A stretch of 64,000 bases of DNA from Streptomyces iranensis (GCF_017874715.1 NZ_JAGGLR010000007.1:186001-250000); one strand, 5' to 3'; positions 22,668 through 33,088 are shown, numbered from the stretch's first letter. The notes: a model not told the origin generated them from the sequence alone. Numbers and translations: made by a program.

Positions 22668-24548
22668 ATGGCAGGTCCCCTGACGGCACTACGCGTACGG
22701 TTCACACCGGACTCGGAGCAGACGCCGCGGGACACCAGACCCCCCGGCCGGCGGCGCGGAGCGAGAGGGCGCGGCAGGCGGAAGCGCACCGGCATCCGGC
22801 GGTTCTTCACGTGGCGGAAGCTGCTGGCCTATCTGGCCGCCCTGTTGGCCCTGCTGATCGGGGCGTTCACGGTGCTCTACTACTCGATCGACATCCCCAG
22901 GGCCAACGCGCAGGCGAAGGCGCAGAGCAACGTCTACAAGTTCAGCGACGGCACGATCCTCGCCCGCACCGGCGAGATCAACCGCGAGATGGTCACCCTC
23001 GACCGGGTGCCCACCGGTGTGCAGCACGCGTTCGTGGCGGCCGAGAACAAGTCCTTCTACAAGGACTCCGGCGTGGACCCGATGGGCATCCTGCGGGGGC
23101 TGGTCAACACCGTGACGGGCAAGGGCACTCAGGGCGGCTCGACCATCACCCAGCAGTACGTCAAGAACTACTACCTGAGCCAGGAGCAGACCGCCACCCG
23201 CAAGATCAAGGAGCTGGTCATCTCCCTCAAGGTCGACCAGCGCAACTCCAAGGAGGACATCCTCGCGGGGTATCTGAACACCAGCTACTTCGGCCGCGTC
23301 GCCTACGGCGTCCAGGCCGCCGCCCGCGCGTACTACGACAAGGACGTGGACGACCTCACCGTCGAGCAGGGCGCGTACCTCGCGGCGCTGGTGCAGGCCC
23401 CCAGCCAGTACGACTGGGCCGTCGCGAGCCCCAAGGCGAAGCGCCTGGTCACCCGGCGCTGGAACTACGTGCTGGACAACATGGTGGACATGCACTGGCT
23501 GGACCCCGCGGAGCGGAAGCGGATGCGCTTCCCCGTGCCGGTGGCCCCCGAGCCCGCCCCCGGCCTCGGCGGCCAGGCCGGGTATCTCGTGGAGGCGGCC
23601 CGCAATGAGCTGATCGCCTCGGGCGTCAGCGAGCAGGAGCTCGCCGCGGGCGGCTGGACCATCACCCTCAACGTCGATCCGGCCAAACAGCGGGCGCTGG
23701 AAGAGACGATGCACCAGGGCCTCGACGGCTCCGCCAAGGGCAAGCGGGCCCGTGCGGACGCGGCCGCCACCCAGGGCGGCGCGGTCTCGGTGGACCCGAG
23801 GAACGGGCGGATCGTCGCGCTCTACGGCGGCCGGGACTACACCCGGCACTATCTGTCCAACGCGACCCGCGGCGACTACCAGGTGGGCCCCGTCTTCGAA
23901 CCGGTCACCACCGCCTCGTCCCTGGACGCCAAGATGCGGGACGGGGCCACCGCCGGCGGGTTGCCGGAGGTCAAGCGCACCGCCGGGGCGCTGGGCATGG
24001 ACACCGACGGCGGCGGCTTCGCCACCAAGGAGTCGGTCGGGCTGGGGCTGATGGGTTCGAGCCCGCTGCGGATGGCCGGTGTCTACGCCTCGTTCGACCA
24101 CCAGGGCAAGCGGGTCACCCCGAGCATCGTGAAGTCCGCCCGGCGCGGCGACGAGACGGCCGGGCCGCCGAAGGCGGTGGGCGACCAGGCGATCGCCCCC
24201 GCGGCCGCCCAGCTGATCACCCGCGGCCTCATCGAGGACGGCGGAGCGACCGCGGTACGCGCCGTCAAACGGCCCTCGGCGGGCAAGGGCGGGGTCTCCG
24301 ACGACAAGAGGGCGGCCTGGTACGTCGGTTACACCCCGGACCTGGTCACCGCGGTCGCCCTCTTCGGCGAGGACGCCAAGAAGCGGAAGCAGATCCCCTT
24401 GAAGAACGCCCGTGTCCAGCGGGTCGCCGAGCTCTGGAGCCACTACACCGGCCAGGCGCTGGGCGACGCGCCCCCGGCCTGGTTCGACTTCGGCCCCGGG
24501 TCGGGGGCGGTTCCGGTCCCGACCGAGACGGGGCCTACCGCACGGTGA
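22668..24548 (+). CDS. Class A penicillin-binding protein with degenerate transpeptidase domain
   Basis: 626 residues, GGAGGAG ribosome site. Arg-rich cytoplasmic tail, TM about 50-72, GT51 transglycosylase domain (about 90-275) with catalytic Glu126 in AAENKSFY and GGSTITQQYVKNYY. The C-terminal domain keeps the transpeptidase frame (VDPRNGRIVALYGG, AWYVGYTPDLVTAV) but all three active-site motifs are lost: PGSTFKP is VGPVFEP (Ser to Pro408, Lys to Glu411), the SxN block is deleted, and KTG is KGG at 540. It should polymerise glycan but not cross-link or bind beta-lactams covalently. It follows the Cse-like operon on the same strand after 138 bp. Confidence 0.9.
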   Translation: MAGPLTALRVRFTPDSEQTPRDTRPPGRRRGARGRGRRKRTGIRRFFTWRKLLAYLAALLALLIGAFTVLYYSIDIPRANAQAKAQSNVYKFSDGTILARTGEINREMVTLDRVPTGVQHAFVAAENKSFYKDSGVDPMGILRGLVNTVTGKGTQGGSTITQQYVKNYYLSQEQTATRKIKELVISLKVDQRNSKEDILAGYLNTSYFGRVAYGVQAAARAYYDKDVDDLTVEQGAYLAALVQAPSQYDWAVASPKAKRLVTRRWNYVLDNMVDMHWLDPAERKRMRFPVPVAPEPAPGLGGQAGYLVEAARNELIASGVSEQELAAGGWTITLNVDPAKQRALEETMHQGLDGSAKGKRARADAAATQGGAVSVDPRNGRIVALYGGRDYTRHYLSNATRGDYQVGPVFEPVTTASSLDAKMRDGATAGGLPEVKRTAGALGMDTDGGGFATKESVGLGLMGSSPLRMAGVYASFDHQGKRVTPSIVKSARRGDETAGPPKAVGDQAIAPAAAQLITRGLIEDGGATAVRAVKRPSAGKGGVSDDKRAAWYVGYTPDLVTAVALFGEDAKKRKQIPLKNARVQRVAELWSHYTGQALGDAPPAWFDFGPGSGAVPVPTETGPTAR

Positions 24549-24884
24549 GGGCGGCGGCGACGCCGCCGGCGAGGGCCGCGGCCCCGAGGAGGCAGGCCAG
24601 CAGCAGCCGGCGGCGCAGCGTCCGGTAGACCTCCTGGTACTCCGCCCGCAGCTCCTCGCAGCGCCGCACCACGGTGCGCAGGGTCTGCTCGGTGACGGCC
24701 AGCTGGTCCTGGATGTAGACCCGCTCGACCTCCGCCCGCTGGGCGGAGGTCAGCCAGTCGAGCCGACCGGTGAGGCGGCGGGCCCGCTCCCGGGCCGCGT
24801 CCCGCTCGCCCTGCAGCAGCAGATAGCCCTCGATCTGGTTGATACCGGCGGCGATACCGGGGGGCTCGGCGGCTCTGGCCATAC

Positions 24885-24888
<4 letters not shown>
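24535..24888 (-). CDS. Small coiled-coil membrane protein coupled to ctaD
   Basis: 117 residues. Its GTG start overlaps the TGA of the cytochrome oxidase gene (GTGA), so it is translated from the same message. Residues 25-90 are charged and helical (RERARRLTGRLDWLTSAQRAEVERVYIQDQL), likely a coiled coil, and the last 20 residues form one membrane helix. No family recognised. A possible assembly or stability factor for the oxidase subunit. Its 3' end overlaps the end of the convergent PBP gene by 14 bp. Confidence 0.82.
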
Positions 24889-26549
<1,661 letters not shown>

Positions 26550-26653
26550 GACCGCTAGGTGTCCGGCACCCCGTGGATCGTCACTCCGACGGCCGGTCAG
26601 GATTGCCCGCCGCGAGGTGTGATGATCTGTGGTGTGCCGGACACCTTCGGATC

Positions 26654-27241
26654 ATGAGCACCGACGACGCCTTCGACGCCGCCTACCGTGAGCATTACTG
26701 GGCGGTCAGCCGTTTTGTGGCACGGCGGCTGGACGACCAGGCATGGGACGTCGAGGAAGTGGTCGCCGAGGTCTTCGCGGTGGCCTGGCGGCGCCGGGCC
26801 GAACTGCCCGAGTCGCCGCTGCCGTGGCTGTACGGGGTGGCCCGGCACTGCCTGGCCAACACGGTGCGCGGCAAGGGCCGTTACCGCAGACTGCTGCTCA
26901 AACTGGGCCACCACGAGGTGACGCGCGGCGCGCGCACCGTGGCGAGCCCGGACGCGGAGCGGCCGGGCTCCTGGGTGCTGGAGGCGCTGTCCCGGCTCGC
27001 CGAGGCCGACCAGGAGGTGCTGCGGCTGACGGCGTGGGAGGAGCTGACCGTCGAGGAGCTCAGCACCGTGCTGGGGTGCGGCCGGTCCGCCGCGGCGATG
27101 CGGCTGCACCGGGCGCGGCAGCGGCTGCGGGAGCAGATAGAGACCCTGCGCCGGGACGACCGGGTCTCGCTGGGGTGCACGAGCGGCAGGGGCGACAGGT
27201 CCCAGAGGGCTGACAGGGCCGGCAAGGATGGACACGCATGA
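26654..27241 (+). CDS. ECF sigma-70 family factor
   Basis: 195 residues from the ATG at 26654. Region 2 (10-80) includes YREHYWAVSRFVARRLDDQAWDVEEVVAEVFAVAWRR and LPWLYGVARHCLAN; region 4 (125-175) includes LSRLAEADQEVLRLTAWEELTVEELSTVLGCGRSAAAMRLHRAR. The stop codon overlaps the start of a CU044_5270 gene (ATGA), the common pairing for this sigma group, where the partner is a membrane protein thought to regulate it. Transcribed away from ctaD. Confidence 0.92.
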   Translation: MSTDDAFDAAYREHYWAVSRFVARRLDDQAWDVEEVVAEVFAVAWRRRAELPESPLPWLYGVARHCLANTVRGKGRYRRLLLKLGHHEVTRGARTVASPDAERPGSWVLEALSRLAEADQEVLRLTAWEELTVEELSTVLGCGRSAAAMRLHRARQRLREQIETLRRDDRVSLGCTSGRGDRSQRADRAGKDGHA

Positions 27242-28221
27242 CCGACGAACTGGATCTGCTCCGCGAGGCCGACCCCGTGTCCGCCGACACCGGCCCCTGG
27301 CGGGACCGGCCGCTGGACGCGCGGGCCGAGCTGCTGCTGCGGCGGCTGCCGTCCCGGGACCGGCGGCGCCGTACCGTCCGGCGGCGCGCGGTCTGGAGCC
27401 TGGGGGCCGCGGCGGCCGCGACGGTCGTCGCCCTGGCGCTGACCGTCTCGGGCACCGGCTCCTCCCCCGCCGTGGCCGCGCCCAGGCCACTGCCGCTGGT
27501 GGCGCATGCCTCCCGGGCGGACGTATCGATCGCCGAGATCGCCCGGCGGGCGCGGGCGGCGGCCGAGGAGTCCCCGGGGAAGAGCGAGCGGGGCAGCCAT
27601 TTCCAGAGCTGGGCGCTGAGCATGAAATCGGGCGAGGACGCGGTGACGCTGCCCCGGGAGTCGCTGACCCGCTGGAACGCGGACGGCAGCGGTTCCACGC
27701 TGGAGGTGGCCACCGATCCGCGCCATCCGGGCCGCCCGGTGATCGAGGACGGTCCCCCGCCGCGTACGGTCCACGACGGCAAGGTGCTGAGCGAGGAGCG
27801 CTATCCGCCCGGTATCAACGGCGCCAACCAGAGCTACTTCGAGGACCCCCCGGCCGGTGCCTCCGCGCTGCGCGAGTATCTCGCCGTCTGGTCCCCGGGC
27901 GCCGACCGCGACCCGGAAGAGCTGCTCTCGGCCATCGGGTCCTTCCGCACGGTGTGGACCCCGGGACCGCGCCAGAGGGCGGACATCGTCACCCTGCTCT
28001 CCGGGCTCGAGGGGCTCCGCCCGGCGGGCGAGGTCACCGACCGGCTCGGCCGGGAGGGGCAGGGATTCCGGTTCACCGGCACCCCCGGCAGCCGTTACCT
28101 GATCGTCCTCGACCCGGACGACGGCGGGGTGCTGGACATCGAGGAGACCTTCAGCCGGGACGATCCCGAGTACCGGGTGAAGGCGGGCGACGTGATGTCC
28201 TACACGGCCTACATCCCCTGA
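27238..28221 (+). CDS. CU044_5270 family membrane protein (sigma-factor partner)
   Basis: 327 residues, translationally coupled to the upstream sigma factor. A cytoplasmic N-terminus of about 45 residues (Leu/Arg-rich, LLLRRLPSRDRRRRTVRRR) is followed by one membrane helix (about 47-68) and an extracytoplasmic domain with the YLAVWSPGADRDPEELLSAIGS and VLDIEETFSRDDPEYRVKAGDVMSYTAYI blocks of the family. The topology resembles an anti-sigma factor, although a ZAS zinc motif is absent. Its role as the regulator of the sigma factor is inferred from the pairing. Confidence 0.85.
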   Translation: MTDELDLLREADPVSADTGPWRDRPLDARAELLLRRLPSRDRRRRTVRRRAVWSLGAAAAATVVALALTVSGTGSSPAVAAPRPLPLVAHASRADVSIAEIARRARAAAEESPGKSERGSHFQSWALSMKSGEDAVTLPRESLTRWNADGSGSTLEVATDPRHPGRPVIEDGPPPRTVHDGKVLSEERYPPGINGANQSYFEDPPAGASALREYLAVWSPGADRDPEELLSAIGSFRTVWTPGPRQRADIVTLLSGLEGLRPAGEVTDRLGREGQGFRFTGTPGSRYLIVLDPDDGGVLDIEETFSRDDPEYRVKAGDVMSYTAYIP

Positions 28222-28230
28222 CCACCGGCC

Positions 28231-28334
28231 ACGTCGGGAGGGCCGGGCGGGACGCCACGTCGGGAGGGCCGGGCGCGACGCCACGTCGGGAGGGGCGGGC
28301 GCGACGCCACGTCGGGAGGGGCGGGCGGGACGCG
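28231..28334. repeat. 26-bp tandem repeat, 4 copies
   Basis: Units start at 28231, 28257, 28283 and 28309; each begins ACGTCGGGAGGG and ends GACGCC or GACGCG. It follows directly the CU044_5270 gene. Confidence 0.88.
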
Positions 28335-28364
28335 GGGTCGCGGGCGGTGCACGAGTGCGCTGGC

Positions 28365-28500
28365 GGCGCCGACGAAGCACGAATGCGCGGGCGGGGCGCA
28401 GGTGGCGCCGACGGGGCACGAATGCGCGGGCGGGGCGCAGGTGGCGCCGACGGGGCACGGGTGCGCGGGCGGGGCGCAGGTGGCGCCGACGGGGTACGGG
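28365..28500. repeat. 39-bp tandem repeat, 3 full copies
   Basis: Units start at 28365, 28404 and 28443, with a partial one at 28482; each begins GGCGCCGACG and contains GGGCGGGGCGCAGGT. Together with the 26-bp array it fills the 294-bp gap 28222-28515, where no gene is visible. Confidence 0.88.
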
Positions 28501-28515
28501 GGGCCCGGTCGGCCG

Positions 28516-29304
28516 TCAGGCGGCCTCCTGTTGGCAGTGGGGGCACCACAGGCTGGTCCGCCCCGCGATCCGGCCGCGGCGCAGCGGATTGCCGCAGCGG
28601 GGGCAGTGCGGATCCGGATCGTCGCGCTGCCCGGTGAGCCAGTCCGGGTCGTCCGGCACCCGCCCCGCCCGTACCGAGGCGCGCAGCACCTCGCGCAGCG
28701 CGCTGTGGAGCCCATCGCGCTCGTCGTCGGTCAGCGCGTTCACCGGCCGCCGCGGATGGATCCGGGCGTGCCACAGAATCTCGTCGCCGAGCAGATTGCC
28801 GAGTCCGGCGATCACGGCCTGGTCGGTCAGGGTGGCCTTGACGCGTCCGCGCCGCCCCTCCAGCAGCCGGTCCAGATCGGCCCGGCTCAGCGAGAGCGCG
28901 TCCGGGCCCTGATCGCCGATGATCCGGTCGATGTCGTCGTCGGTGGCGGCGAGCCAGATGCCCTGGAGTTTGCGCTGGTCCTCATAGCCGAGGCGGTGGC
29001 CGTCGTCGAGGTCGAAGGCGACGCGCTGGAACCGGCCGGCCGGTTCGGAGTCCGCCCCGCAGACCAGCCGCCCGGTCATGCCGAAGTGGAGCACGACGGT
29101 GGGCCCGTCGGTGGGGGCGATCAGCCACTTGCCGTGGCGGCGCGGTGCCGCGAAGCGGCGGCCCTTGAGGTCGCGCTTCAGCCGCTGCGCGGTCACCCCG
29201 TGCAGTACCCCCGGATCGGCCACCTCCGCCCGCTCGACGCGGTGGCCCTGGGCGCAGGAGGCGAGCGTCCGCCGGAACCCCTCGACGTCCGGAAGCTCGG
29301 GCAT
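28516..29304 (-). CDS. Fpg/Nei family DNA glycosylase
   Basis: 262 residues. N-terminal MPELPDVEGF gives the catalytic Pro and Glu after Met removal; GKWLI carries the conserved Lys region; QAVIAGLGNLLGDEILWHARIHP is the helix-two-turn-helix; and the C-terminal zinc finger is CPRCGNPLRRGRIAGRTSLWCPHC. These bifunctional glycosylases/AP lyases remove oxidised bases. A second, quite different Fpg/Nei paralogue lies at 60566-61432. It cannot be separated into MutM or Nei on motifs alone. Confidence 0.93.
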   Translation of the reverse strand: MPELPDVEGFRRTLASCAQGHRVERAEVADPGVLHGVTAQRLKRDLKGRRFAAPRRHGKWLIAPTDGPTVVLHFGMTGRLVCGADSEPAGRFQRVAFDLDDGHRLGYEDQRKLQGIWLAATDDDIDRIIGDQGPDALSLSRADLDRLLEGRRGRVKATLTDQAVIAGLGNLLGDEILWHARIHPRRPVNALTDDERDGLHSALREVLRASVRAGRVPDDPDWLTGQRDDPDPHCPRCGNPLRRGRIAGRTSLWCPHCQQEAA

Positions 29305-29349
29305 AGCGTCAGGCTACGCCCGGGGCTTCCGTAGCGCGTTGTGGAGAGC

Positions 29350-29365
29350 ACCCCCGTTCGGGGGT
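29350..29365. other. Short hairpin in the divergent Fpg/SpoIIE promoter
   Basis: ACCCCCG-TT-CGGGGGT, a perfect 7-bp inverted repeat, 25 bp before the phosphatase start. It may be a regulator site or an attenuating hairpin; nothing decides. Confidence 0.4.
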
Positions 29366-29389
29366 CTTCATCGGATAAAGTACCCAATT

Positions 29390-30535
29390 ATGCGATTCAT
29401 GCGCGCCGCCCCGGGGGTGAGCGGTCGCAGCCAGACGCTGTTCGCGATCACACGGTGTCTGCCGTTCCTGGTCCTGGCCGCGGTATTCAGCATCGAGCTC
29501 TCCCCCGCGCACACCCTCTACACCGGCCCCCTGCTCTCCCCGGCGCCGGCGCTGGCGGCGGTGACCATGGGGCCGGTCGGCACCGTCGGGGTGGCGGTGC
29601 TGGCGGGCGTGGTCAGCGCGATCACCGCCATCCACAACGACGCCTGGGGCACCCCGCAGGTGTACACGAATCTGCTGGCCCTGCTGGTGGTGGCGGTGGC
29701 GAGCGTGGCGACCAGCGCGGTGCGGGTGCGCCGGGACCGCGAGCTGGCCCATATCCGCCGGATCGCCGAGGTGTCGCAGAACGTGGTGCTGCGGCCGCTG
29801 CCCGCCCGGATGGGCGTGGTGAACACCGCCAGCGTCTATCTGGCGGCCGAGCGCGGTGCGCAGATCGGCGGGGACCTCTACGAGGCGATGTGCACCCGCT
29901 ACGGAGTGCGGCTGATCGTCGGCGATGTGCGGGGAAAGGGGCTGGCCGCGGTGCGGTCCGCCGCGGCCGTCGTGGGCGCGTTCCGGGAGGCGGTGCACTA
30001 CGAGCAGGACCTCGCCGAGGTGATGCACCGCTGTGCGGCCGCGCTGGCGCGCGAGTACGAGCTGCTGGACCGCTCCCAGCTACAGGATCCGCAGGAGCTG
30101 GAGGAGCAGTTCGTGACCGTGCTCCTCGCCCAGGTGACGGACGAGTCGCTGATCCAGCTGATCAACCGCGGCCATCCGCCGCCCCTGGTGATGCGCGAGC
30201 GCGAAGTGCGCTCCCTGGACCCGGCGCGCCCGCTGCCGCCGCTCGGCCTCGAGGAGTTCCTCGGCCCGGCCGCGATCGGCGTCGAGACCTTTCCGTTCCT
30301 GCCCGGTGACCGGCTGTTGCTGCACACCGACGGGGTGGTCGAGGCCCGCAACAACGACAACGAGTTCTTTCCGCTGCACCGGACCATGGAGACGCTGGAC
30401 CGCGCCACCCCGTCCGAGTACCTGGACGGGCTGCGCCACGCCCTGGTCCGGCACACCGAGGGACGGCTGGCGGACGACGCGGCCATGGTCCTCATCGAGC
30501 GGGACATCGGCGGCCCGGACCGGCCGTTCCGCTGA
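29390..30535 (+). CDS. Membrane PP2C/SpoIIE-type serine phosphatase
   Basis: 381 residues from the ATG at 29390 (another at 29399). The first 115 residues contain three to four membrane helices with no recognisable sensor domain; then a linker helix and the SpoIIE phosphatase domain (about 140-378) with GGDLYEA, VGDVRGKGLAAV, INRGHPPPLVM, LLLHTDGVVEARN and ADDAAMVLIE, including the metal-binding Asp residues. Such proteins usually dephosphorylate STAS antagonists; the only STAS protein here is at 11355. The gene's 3' end is duplicated just after the stop. Confidence 0.92.
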   Translation: MRFMRAAPGVSGRSQTLFAITRCLPFLVLAAVFSIELSPAHTLYTGPLLSPAPALAAVTMGPVGTVGVAVLAGVVSAITAIHNDAWGTPQVYTNLLALLVVAVASVATSAVRVRRDRELAHIRRIAEVSQNVVLRPLPARMGVVNTASVYLAAERGAQIGGDLYEAMCTRYGVRLIVGDVRGKGLAAVRSAAAVVGAFREAVHYEQDLAEVMHRCAAALAREYELLDRSQLQDPQELEEQFVTVLLAQVTDESLIQLINRGHPPPLVMREREVRSLDPARPLPPLGLEEFLGPAAIGVETFPFLPGDRLLLHTDGVVEARNNDNEFFPLHRTMETLDRATPSEYLDGLRHALVRHTEGRLADDAAMVLIERDIGGPDRPFR

Positions 30536-30569
30536 GCCGGTCGCGCCACCGCCGAGCCGGTCGCGCCAG
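30530..30569 (+). repeat. Duplicated 3' end of the phosphatase gene
   Basis: Two adjacent 20-bp units at 30530 and 30550 (CGCTGAGCCGGTCGCGCCAC and a copy with 18 matches). The first contains the TGA stop; in the second it has become CGA. Confidence 0.85.
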
Positions 30570-30847
30570 GGCGCCGCCGTACATCCGCCGTACCGTCCGC
30601 CGGTGTTGGCCGCCTGGGCATGGGTTGACGCCCTCGCGGAGCGCGACGACACTGTCAGGGACGGTCACGATTGTCAGCGCCCACCGTGCGGAACCCCCGC
30701 TCAGATGGGTCATCGGCCCCGGCTCGTTGACAGGCAACCCTTCTCCCGCGACGGGGTGCCCCCGGGTGACGACCAGGTTCCGTCGGTGTGGACGGGACAA
30801 GCGCGGTCTCGCTGCCTCGCGAGCCCCCGATGATGGGATCGGTGGAG
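30570..30847. other. Non-coding stretch between phosphatase and leader peptide
   Basis: No convincing gene on either strand; long open frames here have streptomycete-atypical codon positions and no ribosome sites. It presumably holds the promoter of the leader peptide/GST transcript. Confidence 0.5.
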
Positions 30848-30997
30848 ATGCCCAGGACCGACAGCCACGGGGACGGCGCACGTCGGCGTCCCCGTCCGTT
30901 GTCCCCGCTCCGCCCGCTCCGCCGGCTCCACCTCCTGACCAGACGGCTGCACATCGATCTGCTGCGCATCTGCAGCGCCTCCAGTCCAGCTCTCTGA
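30848..30997 (+). CDS. Putative regulatory leader peptide before the GST gene
   Basis: About 49 residues if read from the ATG at 30848; the true start is uncertain. The end, RRLHLLTRRLHIDLLRICSA, matches the RLH(I/V)DL-R-CSA signature of streptomycete leader peptides that precede sulfur and cysteine metabolism genes. The peptide stops 168 bp before the GST start, leaving room for attenuating structures. The Cys codon in RICSA suggests that ribosome stalling on low cysteine could control the GST gene; this is inference from the pattern. Confidence 0.65.
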   Translation: MPRTDSHGDGARRRPRPLSPLRPLRRLHLLTRRLHIDLLRICSASSPAL

Positions 30998-31165
30998 GTC
31001 GGCCCGAGCCGACACGGTCACCGAGCGCGGTCCCGCGCGCCGGGGGTCGGGTGTTTCCCGGCACCGTCCCGGCGGCCGTCCCGCGTGGGCTTCCCTTCCG
31101 TCGCGCCATCGGCGCCGCCCTCGACCGGCGGTGGCCGGGGCTTTTCGTCACTGCCTTGGAGAGCC

Positions 31166-32011
31166 ATGTCCGAGACGTTTCCGGTCAGTTCAGGTCCCGC
31201 CGCTCTTCTCGACCCCGACCCCTGCTCGCCCCGCCCCCGGATCGCCCCGCCCGCGCCACCGCACCGCTTCCGCAGCCGCATCGGCGTCGACCTCGCCGGT
31301 GGCTTCTATCCGGTGCCGCACCGCTATCGGCTCTATCTCTCCGCGAGCTGTCCGCTCTCGCTGCGCGTCTCCATCACCCTCGATCTGCTCGGGCTGCGGG
31401 ACACCGTGGCCACCACCCTCATCGGGCTTCCGGACGACACCCCCGAGGCGTACGCCGCACTGCGCGGGGCCTACGAGGCCACCTGGCACCGCTACAGCGG
31501 ACCGGTGGACGCGCCCGCGCTGTGCGACCGCTGGACCGGACGTGTCGTCAGCAATCACGCGCCGGACATCCTGCGCGACCTCGCCGGCCATCTGAGCGAC
31601 GACAGCGGAACCGGACGCCCCCTGCTGCGCCCGGCGGCCCTCGCCACGGACATCGACGCCCTCCGGGACCTCATCGACGCGGACATCATCCACGCCGCCC
31701 GGCAGGCGGGGACCTCAGCCGAGGCGGAGTGCCGGGACGCGGCGCTGGAGCGGCTGCTGACCGCCCTCGGCCGGCTCGACCGCGGGCTGACGGCCGCGCC
31801 GTACGCCCTGGGCGAGGAGCTGACCGCCGCCGATGTGGACCTGTGGGTGGCCCTGGTCCAGCTGGACACCGAGCACCGGCTGCTCCTGGACGCCGACGCG
31901 GCCGACCGGGTCTCCCGCCATGGGCAGCTGCGCGCCTATGTACGGCGGCTGCACGCCCATCCGGCCTTCCACACCACGCTTCCGGAGGCCCTCCAGGACG
32001 AGGTGTCCTGA
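31166..32011 (+). CDS. Glutathione S-transferase-fold protein (Xi class/YqjG-like)
   Basis: 281 residues, GGAGAG ribosome site. N-terminal thioredoxin-like half with SASCPLSLRVSI, where the Cys occupies the place of the catalytic CPW of glutathionyl-hydroquinone reductases; C-terminal all-alpha GST domain (about 150-275) with ALGEELTAADVDLWVALVQLD. Actinomycetes use mycothiol rather than glutathione, so the thiol cofactor is probably mycothiol or the reaction differs. A cysteine-type leader peptide upstream fits thiol-responsive control. The Trp of CPWAHR is replaced by Leu, which sets it slightly apart from the family. Confidence 0.85.
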   Translation: MSETFPVSSGPAALLDPDPCSPRPRIAPPAPPHRFRSRIGVDLAGGFYPVPHRYRLYLSASCPLSLRVSITLDLLGLRDTVATTLIGLPDDTPEAYAALRGAYEATWHRYSGPVDAPALCDRWTGRVVSNHAPDILRDLAGHLSDDSGTGRPLLRPAALATDIDALRDLIDADIIHAARQAGTSAEAECRDAALERLLTALGRLDRGLTAAPYALGEELTAADVDLWVALVQLDTEHRLLLDADAADRVSRHGQLRAYVRRLHAHPAFHTTLPEALQDEVS

Positions 32012-32062
32012 AAGGGCGTCGAGGTGGCCGAAGAGGACGTCCAGGTGTCCTGAGAGGGCGTC
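32001..32062 (+). repeat. Duplicated 3' end of the GST gene
   Basis: The 20 bp spanning the stop, AGGTGTCCTGAAAGGGCGTC (32001-32020), recur with one change at 32043-32062, again with an in-register TGA. Confidence 0.88.
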
Positions 32063-32073
32063 ATGGTGAGCCG

Positions 32074-33015
32074 TCAGGCGGCGGCCCGGGGCCAGTCGTC
32101 CAGGCTCTGGTGCTGGCGCACCGCCTCTTCCAGCGCCCCTATCCCGAGGTCGATCAGCGGGCTCCGCCGGCTGCCCCGGCGCACACAGGTGAGGATCCGC
32201 CGCGTCGGCATGTTCTCGCCCGCCACCGGCACCCGCGCGACCGCCTGGCCCGCCGGGCCCTCGGCCAGCCGCGGGATGAGCGAGACGCCCAGCCCGTTCC
32301 CGACCAGCGACCAGACCGCCGACCAGTGGGTGGCGGCGTGCACGATCCGCGGTGAGAACCCGGCCGCCGCGCACAGCACCCGCACCCGCTGGGCGTGGTC
32401 ACAGGTGCCCGCGTCGGCGACGATCCAGTCCTCGGCCGCCGCGTCCTCCAGCCGCACCGACACCGCCCCCGCCAGCCGGTGGTCGGCGGGCACCAGCATG
32501 ATGTGCGGCTCCTCCAGCAGGGGGCTCTGCTCGAACCGCGCGTCATCCGGCGGCGGCCCGCCCTCGATGGGCTCCACGACCGCGAGATCCACCTCGCCCG
32601 CCACCAGCAGGTCCATGCTCTCCTCGGTGTCGCACTCGCGCACCCGCACCAGCAGGTCGGGGTGGCTGTGCCGCAGCCGCCCGGCCGCGGGGGCGATCAG
32701 ACCGCTGATCGCGGTGGTGAAGCCCGCGATGCGCAGCGGTCCGGTCATGCCCGCCCGGTAGGACTCCAGCTCCGCCTGCGCCTCCTCCCAGCGGGCCAGC
32801 AGCGCGTCGGCGTGCTCGATGAGCAGGTGTCCGGCCGGGGTCAGCCGGACGCGGCGACCGTGCGGCTCCAGCAGCGGGACCTTGAGCTCGCGCGCGAGCT
32901 CGCGCATGTGGTGGGAGACAGCGGACGGGGTGAGGTGCAGGGCCTCGGCGGCCGCGGTGACCGTGCCCTGCTGGCGCACCACCCGGAGCATATGAAGCCG
33001 ACGCAGGTCAATCAT
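32074..33015 (-). CDS. LysR family transcriptional regulator
   Basis: 313 residues from the ATG at 33015. Winged helix 1-60 (LRRLHMLRVVRQQGTVTAAAEALHLTPSAVSHHMRELARELKVPLLEPHGRRVRLTP) and a two-lobed effector domain (about 90-300) with GPLRIAGFTTAISGLIAPAA and GNGLGVSLIPRLA. It is divergent from a small zinc-ribbon gene; LysR regulators usually act on the divergent gene. The 73-bp gap is A/T-richer than its surroundings and should hold the binding sites. The inducer cannot be guessed. Confidence 0.93.
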   Translation of the reverse strand: MIDLRRLHMLRVVRQQGTVTAAAEALHLTPSAVSHHMRELARELKVPLLEPHGRRVRLTPAGHLLIEHADALLARWEEAQAELESYRAGMTGPLRIAGFTTAISGLIAPAAGRLRHSHPDLLVRVRECDTEESMDLLVAGEVDLAVVEPIEGGPPPDDARFEQSPLLEEPHIMLVPADHRLAGAVSVRLEDAAAEDWIVADAGTCDHAQRVRVLCAAAGFSPRIVHAATHWSAVWSLVGNGLGVSLIPRLAEGPAGQAVARVPVAGENMPTRRILTCVRRGSRRSPLIDLGIGALEEAVRQHQSLDDWPRAAA

Positions 33016-33088
33016 GAAATCATTTTGCACACATGACCTGGAAAACATGCAATGGACCTCAACGGTCGGCCGGAGTCATCCTGCTGCC

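Noticed and set aside
30492..31151. A 219-codon minus-strand frame between the phosphatase and GST genes
   Set aside because: It overlaps the leader peptide and gene ends, shows no family features and has only a weak start.
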